Notes: generated from the sequence alone by a model not told the origin. A stretch of DNA of 64,000 nucleotides from Odontocerum albicorne (GCA_949825065.1 OX463848.1:24150986-24214985); one strand, 5' to 3'. Shown: positions 44,165 through 56,731, counted from the first letter of the stretch. Numbers and translations: made by a program.

Positions 44165-44510
44165 GGGAGGATGTTCCATGTCTCATGGACCGTAAGGTGC
44201 ACTTACGTTTGTATCATCCAAGAATTGGAGAATATCGAAAGACTTTCGACAACATGTAGAATTTTTAACGTACTTTGGGCATGTTGGTAGAAAGAATGAT
44301 GAAAGTCTGGAGAAGTTGGTGATTATGACGATAGTTGAGCAAATGAGAGCAAGAGGAAAGTGTCTTATGAGATAGACAGATCAAATAAAGAAGTTAACAG
44401 AATCCTCTTTTAGTGCTCCATTCAACATGCCCAGGACCGAGAAGAATTTAGACAGGTGGTCTGCCGAGTTCGAGACATGGCAGAAAACCACGACGCTGAG
44501 CATTGACCAC
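44165..44510 (+). mobile_element. Non-LTR retrotransposon tail, antisense in the host-gene intron
   Basis: The plus strand reads YFGHVGRKNDESLEKLVIMT, then RARGKCLMR, TDQIKKLTESSFS and (after a frameshift) QHAQDREEFRQVVCRVRDMA ending ENHDAEH and a stop at about 44503. This is the well-known FGHVxRxxxxSLEK...RWxDQIxxLTxxxxxxxxHxAxDRxxWRxxV...HD tail of insect LINE ORFs. It lies between the two exons on the opposite strand. Confidence 0.75.
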
Positions 44511-44599
44511 GTGATAAAGAAGAAGAAAATTAGCTTCATTACGCAATGTAATTCAATTTTTTTTCATACAACATATCTGAACTGATGATTTGGAAACAG

Positions 44600-44880
44600 T
44601 GAAGAGCATGACCAAAAGGCAATTATTATATCTTCGGCACAATCAATCGAAGCTTTGGGTTTAAAACCACAGGAACTGGCATGGACCTCGTAGTTCGTAA
44701 TTGCATGTGTAATATTACCTCGCAAATGAAGGAGCAACAACACTCCCACACGTGTCAAGTATTGTTATCAGATGAATAGTTTTCCTAGACTGAGACCCTT
44801 TTTTCTTGTATTATCGGGAATCGAACCCAAAACCCCCTTACGAAAGTTAAGCGTGTGACTTACTAATCCACGGAAGTTTA
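44600..44880 (-). repeat. Repeat F joined to a SINE-1 head
   Basis: It is the second copy of the unit seen at 40640-40925: AGCTTTGGGTTTAAAACCAC, AGTATTGTTATCAGATGAAT, and an antisense head GGGAATCGAACCCAAAACCC. It lies in the intron of the host gene. Confidence 0.6.
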
Positions 44881-44984
44881 TATGTTATGTACCAGATCGT
44901 ACTTAAAATAGAACAAGTTGAAAAATATTGCTGTATAAAAAGCAAAGAAATTAATACGCTATTCAATTACAGATATAAAATACA

Positions 44985-45140
44985 ATTGTCGTGGTTACAT
45001 GGTCGTGCGCGATGTACACGTACGAGTACGTGCCATCAGTTTTCCCCGAAACGTTGTGACGAGAGGTATGAATGTGGACGAGGCGAGAGTTGTGTGCATG
45101 GGTAGGAAAGCGTGGAGATGTGTTCTTTCTGTCTACTCTA
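44985..45140 (+). mobile_element. LINE-A 3' fragment in the host-gene intron
   Basis: GMNVDEARVVCMGRKAWRCV followed by LSVYSK is the LINE-A tail (CMDVEEAKxVCxDRKxWRxVLSAYP). Confidence 0.65.
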
Positions 45141-45417
45141 AAATTATGTTTTACTTTTTTGTTAAAATGGATTATTTAATTAATGTTACACACAATACAA
45201 AATCTCAATACATTTTCTAAGTAATAGGTTTATTTTGTGGAGTACTCCCATATATTTATATATTCCCCCCACGGTCATGAACACTTTAAAATAACATCCT
45301 ATTTTTTATGTAATTAAACAATAATATTGATACTATGAAAAATGTTAAGTTTATATAATACAGCATCATGAGAAGCAGACAGATTTTTAACCCAGCGTTG
45401 AGACCAAATTGTACAAT

Positions 45418-45475
45418 ACATAGTTGATTGGTTGGTTGGAAAATTTACCACTTGGTAATAAACAAGTTTGCTTAT
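45418..45475 (+). repeat. SINE-1 body fragment
   Basis: GATTGGTTGGTTGGAAAATT then ACCACTTGGTAATAAAC matches the central SINE-1 body. Confidence 0.5.
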
Positions 45476-45873
45476 AAAACAAACAACGAAGTTATAAATA
45501 AAAAGTGACAAATCATTTTTCAAATTATAAATGGACACTTTAAGTATCAAGAATTCTAGCGTTTGACTATAAAACAACAATGTTGATGGTTGAGAATCAG
45601 ACTAAAAATAATTAAGAAAGTTATTCAAATATCACTAATCTATTCTATTTTCATGTCAATTTTTACAGTTTTTAAGAGAGCGATTGTTAATACATTCCGC
45701 TATGTTTTATGAGAAGTCATTTAAAACCGTTTCTAACTGTGGATGTAATAATATATTACAATATTTTAATTAATCAAGAGAAAAGGAGGATCGTCTCTGA
45801 TATGACAAGGTCTGTTTTATTGTGACTGGAATCTTAAGTTATAGCTAAAAATATAAATCTCAAAATTTCTTAC

Positions 45874-47198
45874 CCATGTTGTAAAGTTTCGGTTCTTGCA
45901 CTCCGTAGAGATCATTCATCATCTTCATTCCATAGTCAGATGCTTCCAAAATCTCTTTATCTTGGTCAGACACTGTTAGGTTGCCTCGATCTACGTAGGA
46001 TATGTTACTGCTATGGTCAAAACGTTCTATCTGCGTACTTTGACTTTCGGTTAAGTCAATTTCTAGATCATCGCCATTTTTAGCTAAATCATTGTCTGGT
46101 GAGGGTTTATCCAAACTTAATTCTGCAACGTTAGTTTCTTCAATAGTTGCTGAATTGTTTGATGATAAAACATCTAGATTATCTACTGAATCAGTTGTGA
46201 AATTTGCATCTTCGTTATTATCAATATTAATCGGTATCTTATACTTAATGTTAGTTTTATAAATATTTTTATTAACTTCATCTTTATTTACAATTTTATT
46301 TACAGTTGCTACAGTAATCAAGTGACCTGTAGTTTGTTTATTATCTTTAACGAATGATACTTTATTTAAAGGTTTAGGTGTAACCGTTTCTTTCTCAAGC
46401 TTCATATTACTTTCAGTTTTTGGATTTGGCATATCGTTCGAAAGTGTTGTCCAAAATTGAAAGAGTGTAGTTTCATCTTGGTCTGTTAAACCAAAAACTT
46501 TTGATGTTCTTTCGTCCAAAGATTTATCAGTTGTTGTTATTTCTGAATTGTGAATTTTGACACTAGCTGCATTTTCATCTGTCGGAGATCCATCATAAGT
46601 CGCTGGTTCAGTGGTCCAATTATTCGTTAAATTAGTTACTTGATTCGGTTGTTGTGTAAGAGCATCTGCTTCTGATTGTTTAACGCTAGTTTCAGCACTG
46701 TGGTTTTTATCTGAACCGAATGAATAGTTAGGAACTGTAAAATGTTGAACAATGTCTTTTGATGTTTTTTGCGTTGTGTAATCTTCTGTTGCCGAGACGC
46801 TCCAAGATGTAGTGATGTAATGCTCTGTCGAATCTTTTCCAGATGAAAATTCATCGTTTTTTTTATTCGTCGAGTGGTCAAAAAGTTCATCGGTGGTTGA
46901 AATCTGTTGCAATTGTGACAGTTTTTCTGAAGATATTTCAATACCTTCGTCTTGAAGAACTTTTGCTTCAATTCTTTCTGTGTGAGCTGTACTGTCGTTA
47001 AGTGTTTTTTCTACGATGTCTACTGCAGTGACATTCTCGTTCTTTATGATGGATAAATTACTTCGATATAAGTTAGTTGTGTAAGCTAACTGATTCTGTA
47101 TTTCTTTATTGTTATTATGCGGAGAGAAGCCGATTGTTGGGTGATATATAAGTGTAAGAATGACAAAATATATGACGGCAGATCTGAGATGTGTTAAA
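45874..47198 (-). CDS. Host gene, large exon: probable secreted Ser/Thr-rich protein
   Basis: The exon starts after an acceptor (TTCTGTTGTTTTAG before 47198; a second AG 15 bases inside gives the same frame) and ends at 45874 before a good donor (GTAAGA). It holds 441 codons without a stop. No ATG suits as start, so the initiator must be in an upstream exon. Residues about 5-25 (RSAVIYFVILTLIYH, then PTIGFS) look like a signal-peptide core with a cleavage region. The next 370 or so residues are rich in Ser, Thr, Asn, Asp, Glu and Lys, poor in aromatics and without cysteine clusters, with N-glycosylation sequons such as NVT, NDS, NLT, NWT and NIS. That suggests a disordered, glycosylated extracellular region. 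The last 30 residues (EILEASDYGMKMMNDLYGVQ, then EPKLYNMG) change character and continue into exon 44018-43892. Reading past the donor gives only KKF and a stop, which supports splicing. Function unknown. Confidence 0.85.
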
Positions 47199-47346
47199 CT
47201 AAAACAACAGAAACGATTACTGAAACAAAAATCATCTTCTAAATTGAATTAATGCACACTTTCAAAATAAATTTGGATACATAACATATTTAGAAAAAGG
47301 ATATCAACTCATATTTTACCTGTTTTACTTTATTGAAATATAGTAC

Positions 47347-47544
47347 AGTACCCGGCGGTAAGTAATACACATGGCTTTGTAGAGCGTCGTCTTTGTCGCA
47401 CGATGCGCTAACAGTCCGGTACGCGACGACGCGACGGAACACGTGTATGAATGACAGAGATGATGCTCTACAAATCCGAAGTTAGCCGATTATGGCCGAC
47501 AGTCTCTTTCTTAGCCCGATGTGTATTACTTACCGCCGGGTACT
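47347..47544. mobile_element. 198 bp GC-rich element with perfect 26 bp inverted ends
   Basis: 47347-47372 (AGTACCCGGCGGTAAGTAAT, then ACACAT) and 47519-47544 are exact reverse complements. A second, imperfect inverted pair lies inside (GGCTTTGTAGAGCGTCGTC at 47374 and the complement of GATGATGCTCTACAAATCC near 47460). The interior is rich in CpG. This fits a MITE. It lies 149 bp upstream of the large host exon. The arms also contain GCGGTAAGT, a splice-donor match, on both strands. No clear target duplication was found. Confidence 0.75.
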
Positions 47545-50149
47545 ATACCGCTTTGTATGAGCTTGTATGGAATATATTTTTAAAACGGAATTTAAATACT
47601 GAAAATACATTTATTCTCTTGGTGTTTAGCAAATTCTTGATTGGATCCTTTTTGCATACACGCGTCCATTTCATGGAAGGAATACAAGTTTTTTAATAAG
47701 GAGATTGGATAATTATTGAGAGATCTATCTGTCATTACAAGTGTTGCATATTCGTTTTTTTTATTTAGTGATACAGTGGAATTAAATTGTTTAAAATGCT
47801 ACATATACTCGTATATTGTGATTTTGGTATCTTCACAGTAATCCCTTCATTTAAGCGGTTTCAATTTATGATAATTCTTTTTAATGTGGTGTATTCTATT
47901 TGAAATTTTAAATGCATAATATGAACATGTCTGAAGTAAAGTGTTCGGCTTCTAAATCGATATTTTAATGATTTGCTATTGGCAACATCGTATTATATTA
48001 TTTCTTGTTTTACTAAAACTGTAAGACCCACATAAGTAACAATGGAAGATTCATACTATGATAGTGATTATAGGTACTGGAAATTGTAAATTCTGTTATC
48101 TTCGCTTAAATAAATTGTATAGTTTTCATACAAATGTTAGTTTTATATAGTAAGCTATCAGTAACCACTTACATAAACTTATTAAAAACACTACTTAAAC
48201 TTTTTAACTGAGCAAGCGTGAATATTTGGAAACAAGTTAAATATGTTTTTTTCAGATTTTGTTCACGTAGGATTTAACGAGTCTATTCATGCGTTTTTTT
48301 TTTAAATTAATGCACTGTTTTTCTGTAACTAATTATCTGCGTAAATTAAGGGATTACTATGCTTTTTTTATTATTGGACTTTTTTTTTACCTTTGAGCGA
48401 GTTGAAATAATTGATTGATTATAAAGAAAATTTTATGGTGTCAGATTGGATAAACTGTGAAAAATAAGTCTACCATTTGGAAAAACAAACACAAACTTGA
48501 AGAAATATATGATCAGAAAAATAATAAAAGCTTTATAAAATAATATTTTAAAACATATGTCAATCGATTTTATATTATCATCATAAGATTTCCTCATATA
48601 AAATAATACGAGAGGCAAAGATATATGCGTTTTGGGGAAATTGTGGGCTTATGTATTGTTATTTACTTATACTTTTTTGTTTGCCTTTCCATTCAAATCA
48701 TTTAAAATTGTAAACCTTGTATGGTCGATAGTAAATAAATAAAAACAGGTTAGACCATTAATAAAGTAATTCGATAAGGAGCGAAGATCTGTATAATCTA
48801 CCACGAAAATCTGTATATAAGTTTTGTTTAAGAACATGACCTCATTTTTATTTATTACAAAATGTAAAACACATGATAGGAATATAAACATACAGACAGA
48901 AAAGAATTTATAGTGGCAGTTTTGTTTAACGCATTAACACTAGTAAACCAGGCACTTGAATGTAACTTAATACCTGCATCTTACTGGTTCAAATCATTAT
49001 TTGAATTTTTTTAAATGTTTCGCATTTTCTTGGAGCAATATGGATTCCGCTAATACAGTGTTATTATAACGACTCGAGTTTAGAGCTTCTTCACGTACAT
49101 AGTTCTTGATCAGGCAAATAAACATTAATTTTAATATTAACCTGTCTAACCAAAGGGTTGTGTGAATGTAGGGGGTGCTTCTAGTGGACATTTTATAAGA
49201 AACGCTGACGTTTTGAAATGTATGACTGTTCTCATTATTTTTCTTTGGGTTAATCGTTTTTTAGATTTGGTTTCGACTCGCTATGGAAAGCACTTCGTCT
49301 TCAATATGATTGTTACCTCTCGGCGTCAGGTAATATTACAAATGAGATCCATGCTTATTCCATCATCATCATTGTCGCTATCACACCATATTTTTATTTT
49401 TTTATATTTAAAAAATCGAATGGTGACATGTCTGTTATAATAAAATAATCTCATATAAACAGCTTCAAGTAAATTCTTATTATATGATCATTTTAATTAT
49501 TTATCTCCTCGATTTTCGTACACACTCGTAAGTGGTTCCTGACAAAGTGTACGAAATTAGAGCAATTTAAAATATAAATGAAACGTTGTGTTTAAAAATA
49601 TACATTTTATGAAGGGAGCACAGATATAATATTCATGAATGCAAAACACAAAACTAGTCACTGGGACGTGTTATAAATAAATTTAAGGATACGTTAAATA
49701 CACTATCAGGTTTATTATTTATATTAAACAAAGGCATATATGGTAAGTAAACCGAGGCGTATCGATAATGTAACTTCGTCGAGCTAAATGCACAAATTTA
49801 AATTACATACTAGTAAATTTACAAATACTAAAATCGAAACTTGAAGACTATCTGTAATAGACTTCCAATGCACATTTTAGAGGTATCTGCCATATTTTAT
49901 CTTGTAAATTGTAATTAAGTAATTTGTAAAAATACATATTCACTCTACTGTTTTAAAAAAAATCCACCATATATTCTATGGACTGTCTATAGAGATTGAC
50001 GTTTTAACTACACCATTTAAAAGAAAACTATTAAGAAACATACGTCTCAATAATATTATATACTTAATTTTTGTATCTTTAGTTTAAAACGAAAGTGCAA
50101 TACAATACAACAAACGTATAACACTCTTACAAATATATCACCAGTGGTA
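47545..50149. other. AT-rich spacer, likely 5' flank or intron of the host gene
   Basis: The missing first exon of the minus-strand gene is expected here or beyond, but no ATG-signal-donor combination could be told apart from background by eye. No repeat families were recognised. Confidence 0.4.
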
Positions 50150-50215
50150 TAATGTAGCCTTGGTAGTATCCTGTCCCTGTGGTCCCAGGATCGATATCCG
50201 GCTAAATCCGAATAT
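50150..50215 (+). repeat. tRNA-like SINE head
   Basis: TGTAGCCTTGGTAGTATCCT (box A-like) and CCAGGATCGATATCCGG (box B-like). No tail. Confidence 0.4.
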
Positions 50216-50219
50216 TTCA

Positions 50220-50565
50220 ACACCTTATTAAGTGTCGGAATTCTCTAGAGCAACATTTTTAACACATTGCTTTATTAGTTAATTGTTATTATTTTATAAG
50301 CCGAATTTGTTGAGTTTCAAAAGCAGTTGAAATAACCTTTTTGGGAGGCTTTATCAAAACTTATGAGTGTATTACACCACGTTCCATCTAAAGCCGAATA
50401 TGTTGCTATTATATATTGAAAGATCTAAAAGTTTTTTTGCAATTCATCTTTCCTTGGTATGTTTTCTGTGGTTTCCATCCACTAGATACAAGATTACCCA
50501 ATCTAAATTTTGCAGTCACCACCTTCTAATGCAATTTATTTTGTTTTTTATAATTTTTTTAATCT
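50220..50565. other. AT-rich spacer, nothing recognised
   Basis: Featureless apart from short homopolymers. Confidence 0.4.
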
Positions 50566-50569
50566 TTTG

Positions 50570-50645
50570 ATAAGAATTGGATCGATTCCCGAATTGTAGC
50601 GCCTTTGAGGAAAGACTCTTTTCTAAATGACACTATTACGAGTGT
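50570..50645 (+). repeat. SINE-D copy
   Basis: TTGGATCGATTCCCGAATTG, then AGCGCCTTTGAGGAAAGACT and CTTTTCTAAATGACACTATT follow SINE-D order. Confidence 0.55.
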
Positions 50646-50904
50646 TCTTTTATAATTTATATTTGTTTTCAATCAATTATTTTACTGTGTAAGGCTAACA
50701 CTAATTATTTTATTTTAATATCTTGAGAATTTAGATGTGTTTTTAATATATACCTTTTCTACAAAAATGCTATCAAATGTTACAACTTCTAGCATTTAAA
50801 TTTATTCTGCAAATGAGAAATGACATATTTAAATAAATATTCAGTCATACATGTCATGTTTAAATATCAAAGTAGCGATGCAATACAAAAGAAGTGAAAA
50901 TTTA

Positions 50905-51105
50905 TTTGAAATAAAAGTGAACAAGATTTTAAAAGAAGTTTATGTGAGAAGTATGAAAAATATAATATTGTGCATGACGAGATAAAGGAATGTGAATGAG
51001 GCGTAAGTTGTGTGCATGAAAAGGAAAATTTTGGAGAATTTTTTTGTCTTCCTTTAACGCAAGGGACATGGCTTGTTGATAGATAGTATGCATATATGCT
51101 ACGCA
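50905..51105 (+). mobile_element. LINE-A variant 3' end
   Basis: GTGAACAAGATTTTAAAAGA, AATATAATATTGTGCATGAC, AATGTGAATGAGGCGTAAGT and TGTGTGCATGAAAAGG, then ATAGTATGCATATATG. It pairs with 12220-12410 as a distinct LINE-A subfamily. Confidence 0.55.
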
Positions 51106-51124
51106 AGATAATATATTTAAAAAA

Positions 51125-51240
51125 TGTCTGCGGTGTGATCCCGTCGTTAGGATTCTTGCTTAACACCCAGGCATTCCAGACTCATTTTTTTGCGGTTACA
51201 GGACTGGTTTTATTTGGAGGCCTTTGTTCATTTGAATTTA
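51125..51240 (+). repeat. tRNA-like SINE head with SINE-2 type linker
   Basis: CGTCGTTAGGATTCTTGCTT and AACACCCAGGCATTCC resemble the head in the 41041 array. GGACTGGTTTTATTTGGAGG matches the linker after box B in SINE-2. Confidence 0.45.
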
Positions 51241-51244
51241 TCGT

Positions 51245-53190
51245 TGTCCTGGTGCTTAGTAGCCGTCTAACATAAATTCTTGGAGTGCTTTTGATGTAAT
51301 CTGTATTGCGGCGATATAAATTTCTGGATTTTGTTAAAATTGAGATGTTTTAGTAAAAGAGGCTGGAAACATACAAATATTTTTCAAAAATATTGTTTTT
51401 ATTGTCTAGTTGTCATTTATATCGAACACTCCGTTCTGATGAAATCGAAGTTTTCGTCTTCAGAAATTGTACATTAGCACTAAAATCATTAATACCCTTT
51501 AAGTGAAATCTCCAGTAAAAAGTTTAATGACATTTAGTTAAAGACCTTCCGAATCTAAACAGGTGAATTTAAAACTTCACAGCAAGTGTCGTGATATGTC
51601 ACTCGTTATAAAATCATTAAGCATCAAAGAAAAAGTACATTTTCTTTATGAATAATTCACTGCGGCTCAAAGTGTTTTTCCTCTCTAATTTATTGCAATG
51701 ATTGCGACATTATAAACAAGAGAAAGTCCTAAAATGGTGTTCATCTTGCGTTTTACTCTCTAAATATAACCATTTAGTTGACTGACAAAAATCATCGCAA
51801 AATTTATCGAAATTACACACCCATACCTTTTGGTACAGCCGTGTAATAATTCATTGTCTTTACACCGAACGGCAACATAACTCCGAACACTTCGAACGAC
51901 GAATAAGTGATAATTGTATTCACTCTAAACGACGATAAACTAAAATAATTTGCATCTCATTTCTAGGATAACTGAACAGTATATCAAAGTTTTCAGTGAC
52001 CATTTTCAATAGTTGGCCAATAGTCAAGATTTTGTTTAGCATACTATAGATTCATAGCTTGTAGCGATTTTCTCAAATAAAGTCATAGATAAAAATGTTT
52101 TTTTTCATCACAAATATTATAATATAATGCAAACATATCTAAATTATCTATGATGACTTCTAAAATGATAGAGCTAGAGACACTAGTCGCATAAATGGGC
52201 CAAGTTTTATGAATACAATTCTATACCGAATTTTTACAATTTTAAGCATAGATTTTCCTGATGGATATTGCCACAAGATTTTTAAAAATATCGTGTTGAA
52301 AAATAAAATATTTTTCTATCAACGTTACGTTTTATTAAACTTTTCATTTGATCTATCAAAAATATTGTGTAAGCCAACACTGAGAACAAAAATAGGAGAA
52401 AATAAAGGTGTTTTGAGTACGTATCTTTTTCATCTCTTTCCACCAGGTTAAAAACGTAAAAAACGCATATTAACCTTCATAAAAGCAGATATCTCTATTT
52501 AGAATAGATTAGTTCAACTGAATATTTATTTGATTTGCGTCACAAAATTACATAATAATGTAAAAGGTTTACCAAAATTCATTAATTACTCACCAGTTTA
52601 TCGCATTTAAAACTTCCATCGTAGTACAAATTATTCACCAAAAATATTTATGCAATCGTAAATAATACTTCTAAGAGTTTAATTATTTCTTAATATAATT
52701 ATAATTACATCATCTCATCGATGCACGGTTCAATAATGTTACTAAAACGGAAAAGTTAAATAAAATCATTGAAAATTTTCCCGCGTAAAGAACTGTCAAA
52801 CTATGTAATTCTTATCTATGATGCGGAAACTTGATTGTCTATGCGTTTTTCCGAATTTTAGTGTTTGAATAATCAGTAGATACGACTTGGCCAATGAGCA
52901 GTTTACTACAGATTAATCCTGGTTGTTCTGCCTGTGGGGAAGTGTTGAACGCATCGATATGGAAATACAGTTAGACGACCCGAACAGATAAAGTCGATGC
53001 CATCTTTCCTCTCATCCTGCTTCGTGTCGTGATTCGCAAAACCTAAGGTTTATTCACACTTTATGTTCCGCTTCAATTTTTTTAGTTTCCTTACCAAACA
53101 TGATTTTCTAAACATAGAAGATACGAGGATTTCTTTAATTCAATGGCCGCACCCACCACTTTCTTATATTTATACTTAACTTGTATTTTT
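51245..53190. other. AT-rich spacer, nothing recognised
   Basis: A block around 52890-53040 is slightly richer in G+C and may be a worn LINE tail. No motif could be named. Confidence 0.35.
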
Positions 53191-53194
53191 GTTT

Positions 53195-53345
53195 TAATAT
53201 TTTAATTTGTCAATAATAATGGGTTCGAATCCTCGAGTTCGAGTGCCATTGAGGAGAGTCTGCTTTCTAAACGGCGCAATATAAACTGTCCTTTTATTAT
53301 TATACATGACAAAAATATTGTATATGCATGACAAAATTAACTATG
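53195..53345 (+). repeat. SINE-D, reference copy
   Basis: TTGTCAATAATAATGGGTTC, box B-like GGGTTCGAATCC, GAGTGCCATTGAGGAGAGTC, TGCTTTCTAAACGGCGCAAT and TTTTATTATTATACATGAC. It matches copies at 9753/10012, 15180, 25420, 50570 and 58030. Confidence 0.65.
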
Positions 53346-53349
53346 AATA

Positions 53350-55005
53350 TGCTCAACTTTAATATACACGTATATTGAAAAGTAATTATTTAGTTTAAAA
53401 ATGTATTGAAAATGTCAGTATCAGTACATTTTCATAGTTTCAAATCTTGCCTTTCATCGTAACACCTTTGTCTGAAACCTACTCAAAAGTAAATCAAAAC
53501 TTCTAGATATTACTGGAATAACATGTACATGTAGGGCTCTATTTTCTCAGAAAATTTTAATTATTGAAGTCAGTTAACATTTTATTTTAAAACCAAAATT
53601 AATTGTCTTGTTGAATTGCATCATTACTCTTTGATGCACGATAGACACTTTGCAAAATATCTTGTATTCAAGCATTTCCAGATAGTTACAGTTACAAATA
53701 CTTTTAAAATTGCAAGATTCTTTGTTAACTAATTTTCTAAATTCCTTTATTGAGGTCATAATATGATTGGATGCTTTTGAGGTAAAACTTAATTAGTGAA
53801 ATCCAGTGAACAGCTTTACCGTTTAATTTTAAAGTTTTTGAAATGGTACAACTGTCATGGCTTACATTGTTGGCAATAATTAAATCAGTAAAGTCGAAGA
53901 AAAAATACGGTTTTGGCTGATTAAATAGTTGGTTTAATAAATACACTCGTGTGTGCTAGACGCGCATCAGTTTATTGCCTGTGTACGTGCGGATGTGCTT
54001 TCAGCACTAAAATGGCAAGGTGTAAGTTATGTACCTACTCCAATAATTTTTACCTAGTAGTTTTGATTGTTGGGGTCGGAAACAATATTGTCTTCATTTA
54101 ACCGCATCTCTATTTCAGATTGATTGATGGGAACTACGTGAATAAATAAATGAATAAATCGAAGATTTATCTATTTTTAACAAGATGAGAAATCGAGATG
54201 TAAACATTTTAATTCAAGATTTTTTTTATTGTCAGAACATAAAAATTGCTTTTTAGGGTCAAGATACTTCAACAAAGTTACTTAATGAAACATACAAGTG
54301 TGAATCATACTTAATGCAATGAAAAATTACATGTCGTTAAACCCGATATGCTGTAAAAAGTGTGACAAGACGGCAAAAAGAGGCAGTCGTTATTGATGAA
54401 TTGGGTAACACAGAAAAAACTAAAGGCCTCGAGGAAGAACAAATTTGAAATACCTCATTAACTCTTCAAAGATAGAGCCTTCAAATCTGTCTGTCATTAG
54501 TCATCGGTAATAACTAATAAGCTTTTTGAACTTGGAGCTTTTACGTAAGTGGGCTACTTGGTCACAAATCATCAAATTGCTGGCCAATATATACATACGA
54601 GTATAATATAGGTATCTACTACACGTGGGAGAGCTTCATCATGTACCTCCTTTTGATTATTGAATAATGACCGTGAACTCCTATGTATGAAGGATTACTC
54701 GCCCATCATGTACCTACTTATGAAGAATATCTGATGAGAAACGTGAATTATTATTTTTATAATCTATGGTAGTTATCTCAAACAATATTTTTTAAGAAAA
54801 TTCTAAATTTGAAATTTGTAATTAATATTCGATTTAAATAACTGAAAAATATATGTGAAAATAAATTACTTGTTAAAAAAACATTTTCAACGTAACGATG
54901 AAATATTTCAAACTATTGCTATATAATTAATTTTTTTATACGTTATAATAATATATATATATATATTCTACGCATGACACACATATACTGTCCTACCACA
55001 TTTAT
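53350..55005. other. AT-rich spacer, nothing recognised
   Basis: No gene or repeat family recognised. Confidence 0.4.
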
Positions 55006-55009
55006 ACTG

Positions 55010-55240
55010 TTCTTATCACTTCCCTTTACATGCCCAGGTTTCGCTTCCATACATCAAGGTTGGCACTAGCACAACACTGAACGATATGGTCTGAAGCTTT
55101 TGCGATTGATTACTTGGAAGTTCCGTATTAGGTGCGCCGTTGACCTTATTACCTGCAGCAATACGCATTTGAATATCTTCTCTATCTTACTATCTTTGGA
55201 AAACATGCTCTCCAAATATTAAACTTCCTCAATTTTTATT
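55010..55240 (-). mobile_element. LINE-A-like reverse transcriptase fragment
   Basis: On the minus strand RIAAGNKVNGAPNTELPSNQ, then VLVPTLMYGSETWACKGK with one frameshift: the AGNKVNGA...LVPTLMYGSETW block. Same region as the copy at 34560-34720. Confidence 0.65.
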
Positions 55241-55459
55241 TTTATCTCGTTTAAAAAAAATCCTTGTGTGTTACATTTTTCATGCCAAATTTTATAAAAA
55301 TACAATAGTTACATAATAAGATACTTACTCTATTGTATAGTAATACGAACATCGAAAGAATATGTTTTTTTAATATCGATCACGAAATTTTATTTTACAG
55401 GCAAATTTTGATGTCCAAGTTACTTTCAGAATCCTTACTACGCCGTGTAGCATATACCT

Positions 55460-55700
55460 ATATACATACCGTTACACCATTTCCTTATTGGGATGGGCAG
55501 AATGGATACATCTACACTCCTTATTCACAAAAACAGTGTTTGCCTAATCCACCCTAATACATCTCATCACACGAGTATATGCATTTCTTTTCCACAGGTT
55601 CCTTACCTTTCCTTCTGCCAACTACAACTGTTTTTTTTTTCATTATTTCTCTGCCCACCTTCTACCGTGTAACATATCTCAAAATGTGTCAATCTGAGAA
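55460..55700 (-). mobile_element. Possible LINE 3' end
   Basis: TACATACCGTTACACCATTT CCTTATTGGG resembles the antisense LINE-A 3' end at 24180, but the coding tail is not recognisable. Confidence 0.35.
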
Positions 55701-55849
55701 GCCTGGCAATGTTCACGTTTAATGTTTTTAGACTAGTGATATTCCGGAGGCTCTCTGTTGGTAAATTAAAGTTATCAGACCATCCTATTTATCTTTATTC
55801 ATGAAGCTTTAATGGTAAACTTTTTAATATCAATCTTATCCCTTCCCCT

Positions 55850-56680
55850 CGTAAATTTTCCGGCCATTTTGATTAATCCGCAGGTTTTATTTCGTGGTAC
55901 TGCGATGAAAATTGAGTCAATAATTTCCAGAGGTATCTCCATGAAGACTTACATCGGTGTATCTTCAGACTGATTGACTTACCTGATCTAGTGGCGTCGA
56001 AGAATAGTTTTGCTGCATTCGAAGTTTTCGTGGATATCTATCTAGTGGCGTTGAAGGGTAGTTTTTCTGTTTAAAATTTAATTTTATTTGACGACAAAGT
56101 TTAGGCTAGAATAAAATTTTATTCGAGTTATAATTATCGATCTATCAATCAAAACTTATTTAAAATGTTGCGCACTTTAGATTTAAATGGATACTTTGTA
56201 CACAATGAACAAAAGGCGGAGGAAGAGCAAAACATGCATAATTTAAACTAATTTTGACGGATACTGTATCCAATGTATGCATTGTTCAGACGTGACTATA
56301 GTATGTGACATATGCACTTGTTCTGACCGATTGACTACTCTAATAAAATGATAGTTTTACTAAATTCGAAGTTTTCTGTGAAAATATTGGCAACTTGCTG
56401 GGCTGTTTGAACTACAGGCCATAAGCTGCTCTAAAAATCTATTTTCTTTCTCCCGTGACGTCGGATCTTAAGTCTGGTGACGCTGCTATCCTTTTCACAC
56501 ACAGGCGTGTCGACGCCTGAGGATAAGTCCCGTTGAGCAGTTTCTTCTTTGTCTTTAAGTGACATCTAAACTCATAATAAATAAATAATATTTAGATTTA
56601 GGTGTTATTCGCACTGGACGGGGGACTCATTTTGTCCTCCATAACAGCATCAATGGGGATTGGATTGAACTGAACTTAAA
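55850..56680 (+). repeat. Dispersed repeat R, copy 2
   Basis: It shares with 1370-1905 TTCGTGGTACTGCGATGA, TTTTGCTGCATTCGAAGTTT, TGGCAACTTGCTGGGCTGTT and GATTGAACTGAACT. It is longer than copy 1, with an internal partial duplication of the GTGGCGTnGAAGnnTAGTTTT segment (55990-56065) and an AT-rich insert at 56075-56280. Confidence 0.6.
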
Positions 56681-56731
56681 TCGTACTCCGGAGGTAATCA
56701 TTTTGATTCAGTCTTTTCAAAATACTACTAT

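Noticed and set aside
46636..46971. Lys/Asn-rich overlapping frame in the large host exon
   Set aside because: It is an out-of-frame reading of the exon; its composition is that of a shadow frame and it has no start or splice support.
45875..47290. Single-exon gene starting at an internal methionine
   Set aside because: The in-frame open region extends upstream to an acceptor and includes a signal-like segment; the 3' side has a strong donor with an in-phase partner exon.
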